A stretch of 64,000 nucleotides of DNA from Accumulibacter sp. (GCA_024235695.1 JACKLX010000003.1:1-64000); one strand, 5' to 3'. Positions 19,923 to 30,230 are shown, counted from the first letter of the stretch. Made by a program: numbers and translations. The notes: generated by a model not told the origin, from the letters alone.

Positions 19923-20378
19923 TCGCTGCCTCGCTGGTTGGTCGCCGGGGGCCATCTGCCGCCGTCGTCGGGCGGACAGGCGATGGATGAACGATGACCG
20001 GGCGGGAAGCCGCCCAGCTCGCGAGAGTATCCGGGCTGAGGACGCTTGCCGTCAATCGCCTGTGCGGATTGGTTCGGGGCGGCCTTCTCAGCCGCAGGAA
20101 ATTGCCCTGGCTGTCACGGTCGCCGTCGGCCGCTCGGCAATCGCGCCTCACTCACTGATCACGCGAGTCGCCGGACGATCGCCGAGAACGCCTGCGAGGC
20201 CTTGGGATGGTGGCCGACATTGACAGTCGTGTGGCCGACGACCATACTGAAGCGAAGGTCTTTTCAGCTCCTGTTCTTGTTTCGACATAGGTCAAATTGC
20301 TTTTTAAATCTTGTCGGTCGGGGACTTTGGCCAGGCTCGCGCGGCCTTGTTGGCAGGCGCCGGAGCGGGGGATGGATC
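19923..20378. other. Intergenic region between divergent genes
   Basis: About 456 bases upstream of both the cyclase-HDOD gene and an unknown plus-strand gene. No supported reading frame is present. The part at about 20255-20315 is clearly AT-richer than its surroundings and probably holds a promoter for the gene at 20379, but no good hexamer pair could be fixed. Confidence 0.45.
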
Positions 20379-21638
20379 ATGACGGAAGCTCGTCGAGTTG
20401 GTACGGTGGCGAAGGCGCGAGCGCTGGCGAGGCGTCTGCGGCAGCGGGTGGGACGGCCGCCGCCGCCGCTCTGCAAGGAGTGGGCCGACATTCTCGCCAA
20501 GTTGGCGGCGCCGGCGGCGGTGCTCATCGCTACCGTGATGGCGCAGAGCTATCAAAGCTCGCAGAACGCCAGTCAGATGCTGGCCGCCCGGGAGGCGTCG
20601 GATACCAAGATTCGAGCCGAGATGTTCAAGGCCATCACCGATCGGCTGCTGGGCGACAAGGAGCCGACGCCTGACCGCAAGGCGGTCTTCACCGAGCTGC
20701 TGGCGTTCAACTTTCACGAGCACTTCGAGCTCAAGCCGCTGATGCGTGAGGTAGACGAAGCCTTGCGCGTTGAACGTGAAGAACTGCGCCGCGAACTTGC
20801 ACGGACGACAGCCCCGGACCAGAAAGCGCGCATCGGCGCGAGCATCAACGTCGTCACGGAGCGGCTTCTCGAATTGCAGTCGGTTGTGGCGCGGGTGCGT
20901 GCGCGACAGACGGCGATGCTGGTCAAGCCTCCCTACCAGCCCTATGTCGTTCCGGACTGGGTGCCCGATTGGCTGCCTCTATTTCGCGACGCGGCAAGAT
21001 CGAAAGCCGCCGAGGAGAGATATGCTCGCGGTGAAGTCAGAATGCTGAGCGTACGCTTCTCGGGCCCGCGCTGGACCGAAGAGAACCTTCATCCTTCGCC
21101 GTGCGATGTGCCAGAGGATGTGCTCGGACAGAATGCCTGCGTCAATGAGTCGATGTTCGAGAATGCGCCGGACGGGCGGGGCGCCATCTCGATCTTTGTC
21201 AAGAAGCCCGATCCGGCTCACCAGAGGAGTGACACCTTCTCGGTTGCGATCCAACAGATTCCGCGTATGCATGAGTTGTCGGAGGCGGAAAAGGCAGCGC
21301 TGGCGAAGGTCGTCCTGCCGACCCTCCCGAAGCCGTGCGGCGAAGCCAACGAGGACCCCGAGGACAGCAAAGTGACTGTGCCCACGTCCTTGGGCAAACT
21401 TGTGGAGTTCGACGTTACCCGATACGACCTTCCGTTTACCGACAACACGCCATTGACGACCGGCTCGCGCTACGCCCTCTACATTGACAGGATTTGCCCC
21501 GCTGACCCTGAGAAAGGGTTTCACGAAGTCGTCAAGTTCGGGCTGATGTGGTTTCCAAAAGACTACTTTCCGCCACGCGAACGGCCGACCAACTATCACG
21601 AGTTGCGTCAGCGGCTGAACGTTCCAGTTGAACGATGA
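20379..21638 (+). CDS. Unknown protein with one membrane segment
   Basis: 419 residues from ATG 20379; the frame continues upstream without a better start. A basic N-terminus is followed by one hydrophobic segment at about 44-58 (LAAPAAVLIATVMAQSY). A helical charged region follows at about 80-180 (EALRVEREELRRELARTTAPDQ...), probably a coiled coil. The C-terminal 220 residues are mixed, with FSGPRWTEENLHPSPCDVPEDV and repeated Asp/Pro. I do not recognise the family. Topology suggests an inner-membrane anchored protein. The DNA is less GC-biased than its neighbours, a mild hint of transfer. A small secreted protein follows 86 bases downstream on the same strand. Confidence 0.6.
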   Translation: MTEARRVGTVAKARALARRLRQRVGRPPPPLCKEWADILAKLAAPAAVLIATVMAQSYQSSQNASQMLAAREASDTKIRAEMFKAITDRLLGDKEPTPDRKAVFTELLAFNFHEHFELKPLMREVDEALRVEREELRRELARTTAPDQKARIGASINVVTERLLELQSVVARVRARQTAMLVKPPYQPYVVPDWVPDWLPLFRDAARSKAAEERYARGEVRMLSVRFSGPRWTEENLHPSPCDVPEDVLGQNACVNESMFENAPDGRGAISIFVKKPDPAHQRSDTFSVAIQQIPRMHELSEAEKAALAKVVLPTLPKPCGEANEDPEDSKVTVPTSLGKLVEFDVTRYDLPFTDNTPLTTGSRYALYIDRICPADPEKGFHEVVKFGLMWFPKDYFPPRERPTNYHELRQRLNVPVER

Positions 21639-21724
21639 AGCGTGCAATGAAGGGCGAAGCGGCTGGTAGCGGCGAGGTCAGATGGATCGGTGCGCAGCGT
21701 TCTTCTCTTCGACAGGAGGCTGAA

Positions 21725-21877
21725 ATGGCCAGAAGGACCTTGATGTGTCTGCTTGTGCTGGTCGCCTGCGGCAGTGCGTTCAGCGCCTGGGCTGCTTGCG
21801 TCTATCAAGGGCGTAGCTATCCCACCGGGACAAGAATCGGCCCTCTCACCTGCCAGGCCGACGGCAGCTGGCGCTGA
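21725..21877 (+). CDS. Small secreted protein, unknown
   Basis: 50 residues. The start is set by ACAGGAGG just upstream of ATG 21725. A signal peptide (MARRTLMCLLVLVACGSAFS, cleaved after AWA) leaves a mature peptide of about 26 residues, CVYQGRSYPTGTRIGPLTCQ plus ADGSWR. The two Cys flank a Gly/Tyr-rich core and could form one disulfide. It resembles the short pattern Y-P-x-G-x-x-x-G-x-L-x-C found in small unknown secreted proteins. It may belong with the membrane protein upstream. Confidence 0.6.
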   Translation: MARRTLMCLLVLVACGSAFSAWAACVYQGRSYPTGTRIGPLTCQADGSWR

Positions 21878-22030
21878 GCCCCTGCCGTCGGCGGTCGCGG
21901 CCCTTGCCGCTTTGCCGCCGACTGCCGGGTCAGGCAGGCACTGGCTGGGCACGCCCGGCTGCGGTCGTCTATCGCTGGCCGCACGGCGTCGATAGAATGC
22001 TCGACGAAACCTGTCATGCGAGGTGTCGAG

Positions 22031-22708
22031 ATGGCGATCAGCGACTGGCCCGAGGACGAGCGACCACGCGAGCGACTGCTGGCGCGTGGTGCGGCATCGC
22101 TTTCCGATGCCGAGTTGCTGGCGATCTTCCTGCGGGTCGGCAGCAAGGGAAAGAGTGCGGTCGATCTGGCGCGCGAGCTGATCGGCGGTTTCGGCGGTCT
22201 GAACCGGATGTTCGCCGCCAGCCAGGCGCAGTTTTCGGCGGTGCCGGGCATCGGGCCGGCCAAGTATGCGCAGTTGCAGGCGGTGCTGGAAATGGCCCGG
22301 CGGGCACTCGGCGAGCAGCTCAAGCAGGGCGTTACCTTCGCCTCGCCGGGCGGCGTTCGCGACTACCTGCGGCTGCAGCTAGCCGGCCTGCAGCACGAGG
22401 TTTTCATGGCCCTGTGGCTGGACGCGCAGAATCGCCTGATCGCCGCCGAGGAACTGTTTCGCGGCACGCTGACGCAGACCAGCGTCTATCCGCGCGAAGT
22501 CGTCAAACAGGCCTTGCGTCACAATGCGGCTGCGGTGGTGCTGGCGCACAACCATCCCTCGGGCGTCGCCGAGCCGTCACGGGCCGACGAGCTGTTGACC
22601 AGCGAGCTCAAACAGGTCCTGGCGCTGGTTGAAGTGCGCGTTCTCGATCATTTTATCGTTGCCGCCCAATCACCTCCGCTTTCGTTCGCCGAACGCGGAC
22701 TGCTGTAG
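22031..22708 (+). CDS. radC: RadC family JAMM-type protein
   Basis: 225 residues from ATG 22031. It contains a helix-hairpin-helix region ([26 protein letters not shown]) and a C-terminal MPN/JAMM metal site, [16 protein letters not shown]. The family was named for radiation resistance, but the function is uncertain; it is not a proven repair enzyme. It lies directly upstream of rpmB-rpmG, its usual neighbours in proteobacteria. Confidence 0.92.
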   Translation: MAISDWPEDERPRERLLARGAASLSDAELLAIFLRVGSKGKSAVDLARELIGGFGGLNRMFAASQAQFSAVPGIGPAKYAQLQAVLEMARRALGEQLKQGVTFASPGGVRDYLRLQLAGLQHEVFMALWLDAQNRLIAAEELFRGTLTQTSVYPREVVKQALRHNAAAVVLAHNHPSGVAEPSRADELLTSELKQVLALVEVRVLDHFIVAAQSPPLSFAERGLL

Positions 22709-22735
22709 CGGCGATCGGTGGAGCGAGCAAAGTGC

Positions 22736-22765
22736 TTGAACTCGGACCACGGCCTGCGATAGAAT
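22736..22765 (+). promoter_or_regulatory. Promoter for rpmB-rpmG
   Basis: TTGAAC (22736-22741) and TAGAAT (22760-22765) with 18 bases between. The rpmB start follows about 40 bases later. The position in the radC-rpmB gap supports it. Confidence 0.6.
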
Positions 22766-22803
22766 CGCGGGTTTTCTTCCCACAGACAATTGGAGCGACA
22801 ATC

Positions 22804-23037
22804 ATGGCGCGTGTTTGCCAGGTCACGGGCAAGGGCCCGATGGTGGGGAACAATGTTTCCCATGCCAACAACAGAACGAAGCGCCGCTTCCTTCCGAATC
22901 TGCAATATCGCCGTTTCTGGATCGAGAGCGAAAACCGCTGGCTGCGCCTGCGCGTGTCGAACGCCGGTCTACGGACGATTGACAAGAACGGCATCGACGT
23001 CGTGCTCGCCGACCTGCGCGCGCGCGGCGAGATCTGA
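22804..23037 (+). CDS. rpmB: 50S ribosomal protein L28
   Basis: 77 residues, standard length. [20 protein letters not shown] at the N-terminus and [16 protein letters not shown] are diagnostic for L28. There is one Cys at residue 5 only, so this is not the zinc-binding four-Cys form. It is cotranscribed with rpmG, which starts 14 bases after its stop. Confidence 0.97.
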   Translation: MARVCQVTGKGPMVGNNVSHANNRTKRRFLPNLQYRRFWIESENRWLRLRVSNAGLRTIDKNGIDVVLADLRARGEI

Positions 23038-23051
23038 CAAGGAGAGCAGCC

Positions 23052-23207
23052 ATGCGTGACAAGATCAAGCTCGAGTCCACCGCCGGCACCGGCCACTTTT
23101 ACACCACCACCAAGAACAAGCGCACGATGCCGGCCAAGATGGAGATCAAGAAGTACGATCCGAAAGCCCGCAAGCACGTCATCTACAAGGAAATCAAGCT
23201 CCGCTAG
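23052..23207 (+). CDS. rpmG: 50S ribosomal protein L33
   Basis: 51 residues ([20 protein letters not shown]...). The Thr/Lys-rich core [20 protein letters not shown] and end [10 protein letters not shown] match L33. It lacks the Cys pairs of the zinc form. A GGAGAGCAGC ribosome site lies before ATG 23052. Second gene of the rpmB-rpmG pair. Confidence 0.96.
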   Translation: MRDKIKLESTAGTGHFYTTTKNKRTMPAKMEIKKYDPKARKHVIYKEIKLR

Positions 23208-23296
23208 GCAGGCCCTCGCGGGCCGCCCTGACGGGCTTGCCCGCCGGATGCTGTGTGCGTCGTTCGTGCCGCCCTTGGCGCGCCGCTGCTCGACGA

Positions 23297-24376
23297 TCAG
23301 GCTGCCGCTTCGACCAGGCGGCGGCAGCGCACGCTCTTGGCGAGCAGTTCGAGGACGGTCAACGAGTCCTCCCAGCCCAGACAGGCGTCGGTAATGCTCT
23401 TGCCGTACTCGAGTTGCTGTCCGGGCACCAGGTCCTGACGCCCTTCGACCAGATGCGATTCGATCATCACCCCGATGATCCGCTCGTCACCGGCGGTGAC
23501 CTGGCTGGCGGTGTCCCGGGCGACTTCGATCTGTTGCTTGAAGCGCTTGCTGCTGTTGGCGTGCGAGGCGTCGATCATCAGTCGCGCGGCGAGTCCGGCG
23601 GCGGCGATTTCCTTGCACGCCGCGTCGACCTGCGACGCGTCGTGGTTCGGTTGCTTGCCGCCGCGCAGGATGACATGACAATCCTCGTTGCCGGAGGTGG
23701 AAACGATCGCCGAATGGCCCGCCTTGGTCACCGACAAGAAGTGATGCGGCGATTGCGCGGCACGGATGGCGTCGATGGCGATGCGGATGTTGCCGTCGGT
23801 GCCGTTCTTGAAACCGACCGGGCATGACAGCCCCGAGGCCAGTTCGCGATGGACCTGCGACTCGGTGGTGCGTGCGCCGATCGCCCCCCAGGCGATCAGA
23901 TCGGCGGTGTACTGCGGGGTGATGGTATCGAGGAACTCGGTGGCGCAGGGCAGGCCCATGTCGTTGATCTGCAACAGCAGGCCACGCGCCAGACGCAGGC
24001 CTTCGTTGATCCGGAAGCTGTTGTCGAGACGCGGATCGTTGATCAGACCTTTCCAGCCGACGGTGGTCCGTGGTTTCTCGAAATACACGCGCATCACGAT
24101 CAGCAGGTCGTCAGCGAAGCGGTGAACTTCCTTCTGCAACCGGGCGGCGTATTCGACCGCCGAATCGACGTCGTGAATCGAGCACGGACCGATCACCACC
24201 AGCAAACGGTTGTCGGCGCCGTGCAGGATGCGGTGGATGCTCTGACGCGCTTCATAGGTGGTCGTTGCAGCGCGGACGCCGACCGGAAACTCGCGGAAAA
24301 CATGGGCTGGCGGAACCAGTTCCTTGATTTCCCTGATGCGAACGTCGTCGGTGTTCGGCTTGCTCTGCAAGGTCAT
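23297..24376 (-). CDS. aroG: 3-deoxy-7-phosphoheptulonate synthase, type I (AroG-like)
   Basis: 359 residues. It joins phosphoenolpyruvate and erythrose 4-phosphate, the first step of the shikimate pathway to aromatic amino acids. Signatures: LLVVIGPCSIHD, MRVYFEKPRTTVGWKGLINDP, ARTTESQVHRELASGLSCPVGFKNGT, IMIDASHANSSK-like MIDASHANSSKRF, and GVMIESHLVEG. These are type I alpha (AroF/G/H) features including the metal-site Cys in GPCS. Which amino acid feeds back on it cannot be read reliably. A CAGGAGGAAG ribosome site precedes ATG 24376. Single gene on the minus strand. Confidence 0.93.
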   Translation of the reverse strand: MTLQSKPNTDDVRIREIKELVPPAHVFREFPVGVRAATTTYEARQSIHRILHGADNRLLVVIGPCSIHDVDSAVEYAARLQKEVHRFADDLLIVMRVYFEKPRTTVGWKGLINDPRLDNSFRINEGLRLARGLLLQINDMGLPCATEFLDTITPQYTADLIAWGAIGARTTESQVHRELASGLSCPVGFKNGTDGNIRIAIDAIRAAQSPHHFLSVTKAGHSAIVSTSGNEDCHVILRGGKQPNHDASQVDAACKEIAAAGLAARLMIDASHANSSKRFKQQIEVARDTASQVTAGDERIIGVMIESHLVEGRQDLVPGQQLEYGKSITDACLGWEDSLTVLELLAKSVRCRRLVEAAA

Positions 24377-24481
24377 GAGACTTCCTCCTGGCTCGCGGCC
24401 GGATCGGCCGGGGGCTAGATTCTAATGGAAATGCGACGTCGCCGTGTGCCTGGCGGCCGGTCGGCGGACCGTCGCCAGGCT

Positions 24482-27400
24482 TCAGCCGGGCCGCGGCGGT
24501 GCGGCTGGCGACGATCCGACGGTCTTCCTGGCGCGGCGCAGCGTCTCGAGCGCCCTGGCAAAGTCGAAATTGTCGATCTCGTTGCCGAGGCGGCTTGCCG
24601 GTGCTCCGAGGGTGGCGTTGATCAGCGTTGCCGACTCGCACCAGAGGTCGCAGGCGCGGGTGTCGTCCTCGGCGAGTAGCGACTCCAGTTGCGCCAGGAC
24701 CTGCTCGGCACGTCGCGGGTCCGGGTCGATTTGCGGCGCTTCGCCGCCAGGCTGCTGCTGCCAGTGGCGGTCATTGACCGCCGTGGCGACGGCGACCAGG
24801 GTGTTCTCCAGCGCGTCGATTGCCGCCGCCAGGGTGCTGGCAGGTGCCTGAGTGCGAAGTGCCAGTTCGAGCGCCAGCGCCTGCTCGCGAAGCGTCTCGG
24901 CGCCGACGGTAGCAGCGACGCCCTTGAGCGTATGCGCCAGCCGCTGGGCATCGCGCCGCCGACCGGCGGCAAGGTGTGCGCGCAGTTTGTCGGCGTCGTC
25001 GCCATGGTGGCTGGCAAGCATCTGCAGCAGGCGCAGGTACAGCGATGGGTTGCCGTCGGCCGCTCGCAGACCGGTTTCGAGATCGACGCCGGCGATGACC
25101 GGCAGCGCCGTCGAGCGGTCGGCGATTGCCGTCGGCGGGTGGCTCGCTGGCGGCGTTGCAGTGTGCGCTGCCGGCAGCCACTGCAGCAGCACTTCGTAGA
25201 GTCTGCCTGGGTTCACCGGCTTGCCGATGTGGTCGTTCATGCCTGCCTCGAGGCAGCGCTGACGGTCGTCGTCGAAGGCGTCGGCGGTGATCGCCACGAT
25301 CGGCAGCGTTTCGCGGCCGGCCAGCTGGCGGATCGCGCGGCTCGTTTCGAGTCCGTCGAGCACCGGCATCTGCACGTCCATCAGGACCAGCGCGTAGTCG
25401 TCGGCACTGCCGGGGGTGTGCGCTCGCAAGCGTGCCAGCGCCTGCTGTCCGTCGGCCACGACATCGACCGCCAGGCCAGCCGCAGTCAGCAACTCGCGGG
25501 CGACTTCCTGACTCAGGTGATCGTCCTCGGCAAGCAGCACGCGTACCCCCCGGCAGGACCGGTCGAGCACCGCCCGTGGCGACGCGCTCTGGACGTCGGG
25601 CGTGGCTGGCGTCCGCTCGGTCACGGCAGCGCGATTCTCGCTGGCGACCCGGTGAAGCCGGACGGTCACCCAGAAGGTGCTGCCGACGCCGGGCTCGCTG
25701 ACGACACCCAGTTCGCCGCCCATCATCGCCGCCAGTCGTTTGCAGATCGCCAGCCCGAGGCCGGTGCCACCGTACTTGCGAGTGGTCGACTCGTCGGCCT
25801 GCGCGAAGGCGTCGAACAGCCTCGCCTGTTGCACGCTGCTGATGCCGATGCCCTGGTCTTCGACCTCCAGGCGCAGGCCGACGGTATCGCCTGATGTTTC
25901 GATCAGCCGGGCACGGACGGCAATCTGACCGCCGCTCGAAAACTTGACCGCGTTGCTGACGAAGTTGAGCAGGATCTGACCGAGGCGCAGCGGGTCGCCG
26001 CGCAGCTGCGCGGGAATCGCCGTGTCGATTTCCCGGTGCAGCTGCAGGCCCTTGGCGCCGCTGCGCTCGCCGAGCATGCTCACGGTGTGGTCGATGACGC
26101 GTTGCAGCGAGAAATCGATTTCTTCGAGCGTCAGCCGTCCGGCCTCGATCTTCGACAGGTCGAGAACGTCGTTGATGATGCCGAGCAGGTGTTGCGCCGC
26201 TTCGCTGATCTTCGCCAGCTGGACGCGCTGCTTGCGCTGCGTGAGTTCCTGCAGCAGCAGGTGGCTGAGGCCGATGATGGCGTTCATCGGAGTGCGGATC
26301 TCGTGGCTCATGTTGGCCAGGAAGGTGCTCTTTGCCCGGCTGGCCGATTCGGCCGCTTCCTTGGCTTCGGCGAGTTCGGCGGTGCGCGACTGGACGAGTT
26401 CCGCGAGGTGATGGCGGTGCTGTTCGAGTTCGGCCGCGGCGCGCTTGCGCTCGGTGAGGTCGACGTCGATGCAGAACATCTCCGGCGCTCGTCCGGGGAC
26501 CCGGAGCAGCACGTGGCTGGAAAAGACCGCAACCCGTGACCCGTCCTTGCGCATCAGCGACAGTTCGGCGGGCGGTATCACGACGCCGCTCTCCTGCATC
26601 GCGGCGATCGCCTGTCGGACTTCATCGCGCATTTCCGGAGGAATGATCAGGTCGAGCAGGTTCCTGCCGATCGCCTCCGCGGCCGAGTAGCCGTAAAGTT
26701 TCTCCGACGCCGGGTTCCAGAAACGCGTCGTGCCATCCGCCAGGTAGCCCTGCAGGGCGATCGAGTCGACGTCGTCGAGCAGTCGGCGGAAACGCTCCTC
26801 GGAGTCACGCAGCGCGTCGGCCGACAGCTTGCTTTCGGTGATGTCGCGGGCGTAGCCAACGGTGCCGATGACCTCGCCACCGAGCGCGACGGGTGACTTG
26901 TAGGTCTCGAACCAGCGCCGCTCACCAGCGATCTCGATCGGCTCCTCGACCCGTTTTGGTCGGCCGCTGGCGAGGACTGCCCGGTCGTCGGCCCGATACG
27001 CCTCGGCCAGTTCGCGGCTGGTGATGTCGAGATCGGTCTTGCCGAGCAGCGAAGCGGCCGACGGCTGGCCAAAGGACTCGGCGAAGAACTCGTTGACCGT
27101 CAGGAAGCGGCTGTCGGTGTCCTTCAGCCAGACCATGAACGGGAAGTTGTCGAGCAGCGCACGCTGGTATTGCTCACGCGCGCGCAGCGCCGTTTCGGCG
27201 GCGGCCAGTGCGCGCAGCGGCAAGCGGCGCAGCGGAATCCAGATCAACCAGGCGATCGCCAGGCTGCCGGCGAGCAAGCTCATGGCGGTCAACAATTCGC
27301 CGCTGATCGGCCTGGCCATGGTCAGAAAACCCACCGGATGGCCGAAGTAATACAGCTGTCGACTGCGCGACAGGCTCGGGCCACTGGCGTCGGCGGGCGC

Positions 27401-27712
27401 CGATGCGATCAGTACCCGGTGCGCTTCGTCGAGCACCTGGAAGCGTGCGCGAGGGGAAACGTGCCGCTCAAGCAAACTGCGCAGGCGGTCCGAAGCCAGG
27501 TCCCACTGCTGCGGCTGGGCAGCGATGAACTCCTCGAGAAGCTGCGCCTCGACGCGCAGCGACTCGTCGAGCTGCTCGATGATGCTGGTACGCACCAGCA
27601 GTGCGTAGATGCTGATCGGCAGCAGCACGACGACCAATGCCAGGGTCGCTGCCAGGCGTGTCAGCAGTGTTGCCGTCTGCCGGTGGACGGGTCCGAGGCC
27701 GTCCGGACTCAC
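24482..27712 (-). CDS. Hybrid sensor histidine kinase with PAS, REC and HPt domains
   Basis: 1076 residues from GTG 27712, which overlaps the upstream stop as GTGA. Domains in order: membrane segment at about 17-40, extracytoplasmic loop to about 135, membrane segment at about 138-158, two PAS domains (about 180-295 and 305-422), and HisKA with His470 in [10 protein letters not shown]. The ATPase follows with [15 protein letters not shown] and GGTGLGLAI, then a receiver with Asp779 in [11 protein letters not shown], and HPt with His927 in LAHTLKGVA. It is a full phosphorelay kinase. Its partners are likely the PstS-like protein and HD-GYP regulator encoded upstream in the same operon; the ligand is unknown. 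Confidence 0.92.
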   Translation of the reverse strand: MSPDGLGPVHRQTATLLTRLAATLALVVVLLPISIYALLVRTSIIEQLDESLRVEAQLLEEFIAAQPQQWDLASDRLRSLLERHVSPRARFQVLDEAHRVLIASAPADASGPSLSRSRQLYYFGHPVGFLTMARPISGELLTAMSLLAGSLAIAWLIWIPLRRLPLRALAAAETALRAREQYQRALLDNFPFMVWLKDTDSRFLTVNEFFAESFGQPSAASLLGKTDLDITSRELAEAYRADDRAVLASGRPKRVEEPIEIAGERRWFETYKSPVALGGEVIGTVGYARDITESKLSADALRDSEERFRRLLDDVDSIALQGYLADGTTRFWNPASEKLYGYSAAEAIGRNLLDLIIPPEMRDEVRQAIAAMQESGVVIPPAELSLMRKDGSRVAVFSSHVLLRVPGRAPEMFCIDVDLTERKRAAAELEQHRHHLAELVQSRTAELAEAKEAAESASRAKSTFLANMSHEIRTPMNAIIGLSHLLLQELTQRKQRVQLAKISEAAQHLLGIINDVLDLSKIEAGRLTLEEIDFSLQRVIDHTVSMLGERSGAKGLQLHREIDTAIPAQLRGDPLRLGQILLNFVSNAVKFSSGGQIAVRARLIETSGDTVGLRLEVEDQGIGISSVQQARLFDAFAQADESTTRKYGGTGLGLAICKRLAAMMGGELGVVSEPGVGSTFWVTVRLHRVASENRAAVTERTPATPDVQSASPRAVLDRSCRGVRVLLAEDDHLSQEVARELLTAAGLAVDVVADGQQALARLRAHTPGSADDYALVLMDVQMPVLDGLETSRAIRQLAGRETLPIVAITADAFDDDRQRCLEAGMNDHIGKPVNPGRLYEVLLQWLPAAHTATPPASHPPTAIADRSTALPVIAGVDLETGLRAADGNPSLYLRLLQMLASHHGDDADKLRAHLAAGRRRDAQRLAHTLKGVAATVGAETLREQALALELALRTQAPASTLAAAIDALENTLVAVATAVNDRHWQQQPGGEAPQIDPDPRRAEQVLAQLESLLAEDDTRACDLWCESATLINATLGAPASRLGNEIDNFDFARALETLRRARKTVGSSPAAPPRPG

Positions 27713-28602
27713 GGCATCCTCGGCAGATAGGCGTGCTCCTGCAGCACTCTGGCGGCGGCCGCGGAGCGCAGGAAGGCAGCAAAACGCCTGGCCAGCGGGC
27801 TCGCTCGCTGCGGCAGAACGACGGTAAGCGACTTGCACCAGGGGTAGCTGCCGTCCTGCAGCGTGCGCAGCGATGGTGCCACACCATCGATCGCAAGGAC
27901 CACCACCCGCGTCTGGGTGGTCACGATCATCCCCAGCGTGGTCGGGCCGAGTGAGCCCGGCGTTGTGGCGATCAACTGCAGGGCGTGGAAGTCGTTGTCG
28001 CCATAAACCATTCCCGGCCGGCGAGTCGCAGAGACGACGGCCTCGGCCATCGCCGGCGAGATGTTCTTGAGCGTCAGCGTATCGCTCTCGAAGCTGGCGC
28101 GCAGGATCAGTCGGATCGGCGAGCCGTCCTGCCAGCTTCGCAAGCGGCCGTCATGAATGCTGGCGATTTGGTCGAGCGTGAAGCCGCCGTCCTGCTGTCC
28201 GTCGCGCGAGGCAAAGACGAATGGCGAGTCGGCCAGCGGAAAATGCTCGCCGACCTGCTGCATCTCGGCCGGCAGCAGCGGTCGGCCGATCACCCCGAGA
28301 TCGATTCGACCGCCAGCCAGGGCCTTGAGGGCGCCGCCTGTGCCGATCGGTGGCGCCAGCTGCCTGAGCGTGGCTTCGGGATCCTGCTGGCGGAACTCGT
28401 CGAAAAGCAGCCGGACGATCGGTGCCGACGAGCCCGTGCCACCGACCAGCAGGGTTTCGGCATCGGCGGTGATGGCGAGCAGCAGCAGGGGCAGCAGGGC
28501 GGCCAGTCGCCACCAGTGCCTGCCGATCGGCTGCGGCGGCAAGGCACCGCTGGCAGGCGCCCGCAGCAGTGACCCGGAACGTTGGCAGTGTTGCCAGGGC
28601 AT
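27709..28602 (-). CDS. PstS-like periplasmic substrate-binding protein
   Basis: 297 residues. An N-terminal membrane or signal segment lies at about 30-47 after a basic start, so it is exported or anchored. The core is of the phosphate-binding PBP type: LLVGGTGSSAPIVRLLFDEF, PIGTGGALKALAGGRIDLGV, and LADSPFVFASRDG. Family members bind phosphate or related oxyanions, but the fit of the pocket is not clear. No transport genes are nearby; instead the gene lies between an HD-GYP regulator (5 bases upstream) and a hybrid kinase (4-base overlap). It is more likely a sensor input for the kinase than part of a pump. Confidence 0.82.
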   Translation of the reverse strand: MPWQHCQRSGSLLRAPASGALPPQPIGRHWWRLAALLPLLLLAITADAETLLVGGTGSSAPIVRLLFDEFRQQDPEATLRQLAPPIGTGGALKALAGGRIDLGVIGRPLLPAEMQQVGEHFPLADSPFVFASRDGQQDGGFTLDQIASIHDGRLRSWQDGSPIRLILRASFESDTLTLKNISPAMAEAVVSATRRPGMVYGDNDFHALQLIATTPGSLGPTTLGMIVTTQTRVVVLAIDGVAPSLRTLQDGSYPWCKSLTVVLPQRASPLARRFAAFLRSAAAARVLQEHAYLPRMP

Positions 28603-28607
28603 CGCCG

Positions 28608-29714
28608 TCAGCCGGCGCTTGCGCTGGCGCTGCCGAGCTCGCCGTCAGCGTGCTTGGCGGCGATCGCCACGAAGTCCGCCTGGCGGGCAAAGAAGGCGTC
28701 AACCACGGCCGGATCGAAGTGCGTGCCTCGCCCCTCCCGAATGATCCGCAGCGCTTTCTCGAGCGGAAAGGCGCCCTTGTAGACGCGTTGGGCGATCAGC
28801 GCGTCGAAGACGTCGGCCAAGGCCATCAGCCGGGCAGATATGGGAATCGCTTCACCGGCGAGTCCTTCCGGGTAGCCCGAGCCATCCCATTTCTCGTGGT
28901 GGTAGTGCGCGACTTCCTTGGCCATGCCCAGGAACTCGATCGGTTGCTCGGCATCCTGCTCGGCCTGTTCGATCGCCAGATAGCCCAGGCGGCTGTGGGT
29001 CTGCATGATCAGCCATTCGTCGCTCGTCAGCTTGCCCGGTTTGAGCAGGATGTGGTCCGGAATGCCCACCTTGCCGATGTCGTGCAAGGGCGCGGACTTG
29101 ACCAGGATTTCGATGTTGTGGGGGGTCAGGAAAGCAGCGAAACGCGCGTCCGAGCACAGCTGCGTCGCCAGCGTACGGACGTAGCCCTGGGTGCGCCGGA
29201 GGTGGTTGCCGGTCTCCGGGTCGCGGATCTCTGCCAGACGCGCCAGGGCGCGGATGCTGACATCCTGGATCATCAGGTTTTCCGCCATTCGTCGCGAGAT
29301 TTCCAGCTGCAGGCTGCTGTTGCGATCCTGCAGCAGGTCGCGGGCGGCTTTCAGCTCGAGGTGGGCGCGGACCCGTGCGATGACGATCGCCGGCCGGATC
29401 GGCTTGACGATGTAATCGACCGCGCCCAGCGCCAGGCCGCGCTCCTCGTCATCGCCGCTGTCGAGCGCGGTGACGAAGATCACCGGGATGTCGGCGGTGG
29501 TGGTGTTGGCCTGCAGACGGGCAAGCACTTCGTAGCCGTCCATCTCCGGCATCATCACGTCAAGCAGGATCAGGTCGGGCCGCGGTCGACCGGCGGCTGC
29601 CTGCAGCGCCCGCTGCCCGGAATTGACCGCGCGAATCCTGTGTTCCGGGCTGAGAACGCCGCTCAGCACCGACAGATTTTCGGGGGTGTCGTCGACGATC
29701 AGAACGGTTGCCAT
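28608..29714 (-). CDS. Response regulator with HD-GYP domain
   Basis: 368 residues. A receiver domain (about 1-120) carries phosphoacceptor Asp52 in LLDVMMPEMDG. An HD-GYP domain (about 150-340) shows HDIGKVGIPD, YHHEKWDGSGYP and RLMALADVFDAL. These motifs make it a likely cyclic-di-GMP phosphodiesterase of the RpfG type. Start ATG 29714. It heads a three-gene operon with the PstS-like protein and the hybrid kinase, so phosphotransfer from that kinase's HPt domain to this receiver is the natural guess. Confidence 0.92.
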   Translation of the reverse strand: MATVLIVDDTPENLSVLSGVLSPEHRIRAVNSGQRALQAAAGRPRPDLILLDVMMPEMDGYEVLARLQANTTTADIPVIFVTALDSGDDEERGLALGAVDYIVKPIRPAIVIARVRAHLELKAARDLLQDRNSSLQLEISRRMAENLMIQDVSIRALARLAEIRDPETGNHLRRTQGYVRTLATQLCSDARFAAFLTPHNIEILVKSAPLHDIGKVGIPDHILLKPGKLTSDEWLIMQTHSRLGYLAIEQAEQDAEQPIEFLGMAKEVAHYHHEKWDGSGYPEGLAGEAIPISARLMALADVFDALIAQRVYKGAFPLEKALRIIREGRGTHFDPAVVDAFFARQADFVAIAAKHADGELGSASASAG

Positions 29715-29843
29715 GGGGATCCCAGCGTGGAAACGGCAGTTGGCCAGTGTGCATTGTCGCCGCGTTCGTGCGCTCCGGTCGTGAACAAGGTCACACCGAG
29801 TCGCTGCTCGAGGGGTGCTCCCGGCGCTGCAAAATGGTGCCGG

Positions 29844-30230
29844 CTAGGGTTCAAGAGCCGCCTGCGCCGCTGCGAACAGCTGCCGCTCCTCGAAGCGGAC
29901 GTGCGCCGAAAGCAACTCGGCGAAGCGCTGCAGTGTTGCCGCATCGCCAGCCGCCAACTCGCCGCACAGCGCACGCAGCGCGTCGTGTTCGCGCAGCGTG
30001 CGGGCTACCAGCGCCTGCTCGCCGGCTCGTGCCATCGCCGGCAGGAGCGTCGTTTCTTCGACCACGAAGTGCGGTTCGAGGCTGCTGGCGAAGACTGCGC
30101 CGCACTTCCTCGCCGATGCTTCGACCTGCCGCGGATCGCCCGAATCGGCCGCTCGTCGCGCGGCGAGCGCCAGGGTCAGCGCGGTGTGGTGCTCACGCGA
30201 GAGGTCCTGCAGAGTCTGGTGGCGTTTCAT
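29844..30230 (-). CDS. Hemerythrin-like domain protein
   Basis: 128 residues from ATG 30230. A four-helix HHE-type domain: LQDLSREHHTALTLALAARR, LEPHFVVEETTLLPAMARAG, LREHDALRALC, and AELLSAHVRFEERQLFAAAQ. The His and Glu residues are placed to bind a di-iron centre. Possible roles are oxygen or nitric-oxide sensing or iron handling. It stands 129 bases after the HD-GYP operon start and probably has its own promoter. It is one of three hemerythrin genes in the window. Confidence 0.85.
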   Translation of the reverse strand: MKRHQTLQDLSREHHTALTLALAARRAADSGDPRQVEASARKCGAVFASSLEPHFVVEETTLLPAMARAGEQALVARTLREHDALRALCGELAAGDAATLQRFAELLSAHVRFEERQLFAAAQAALEP

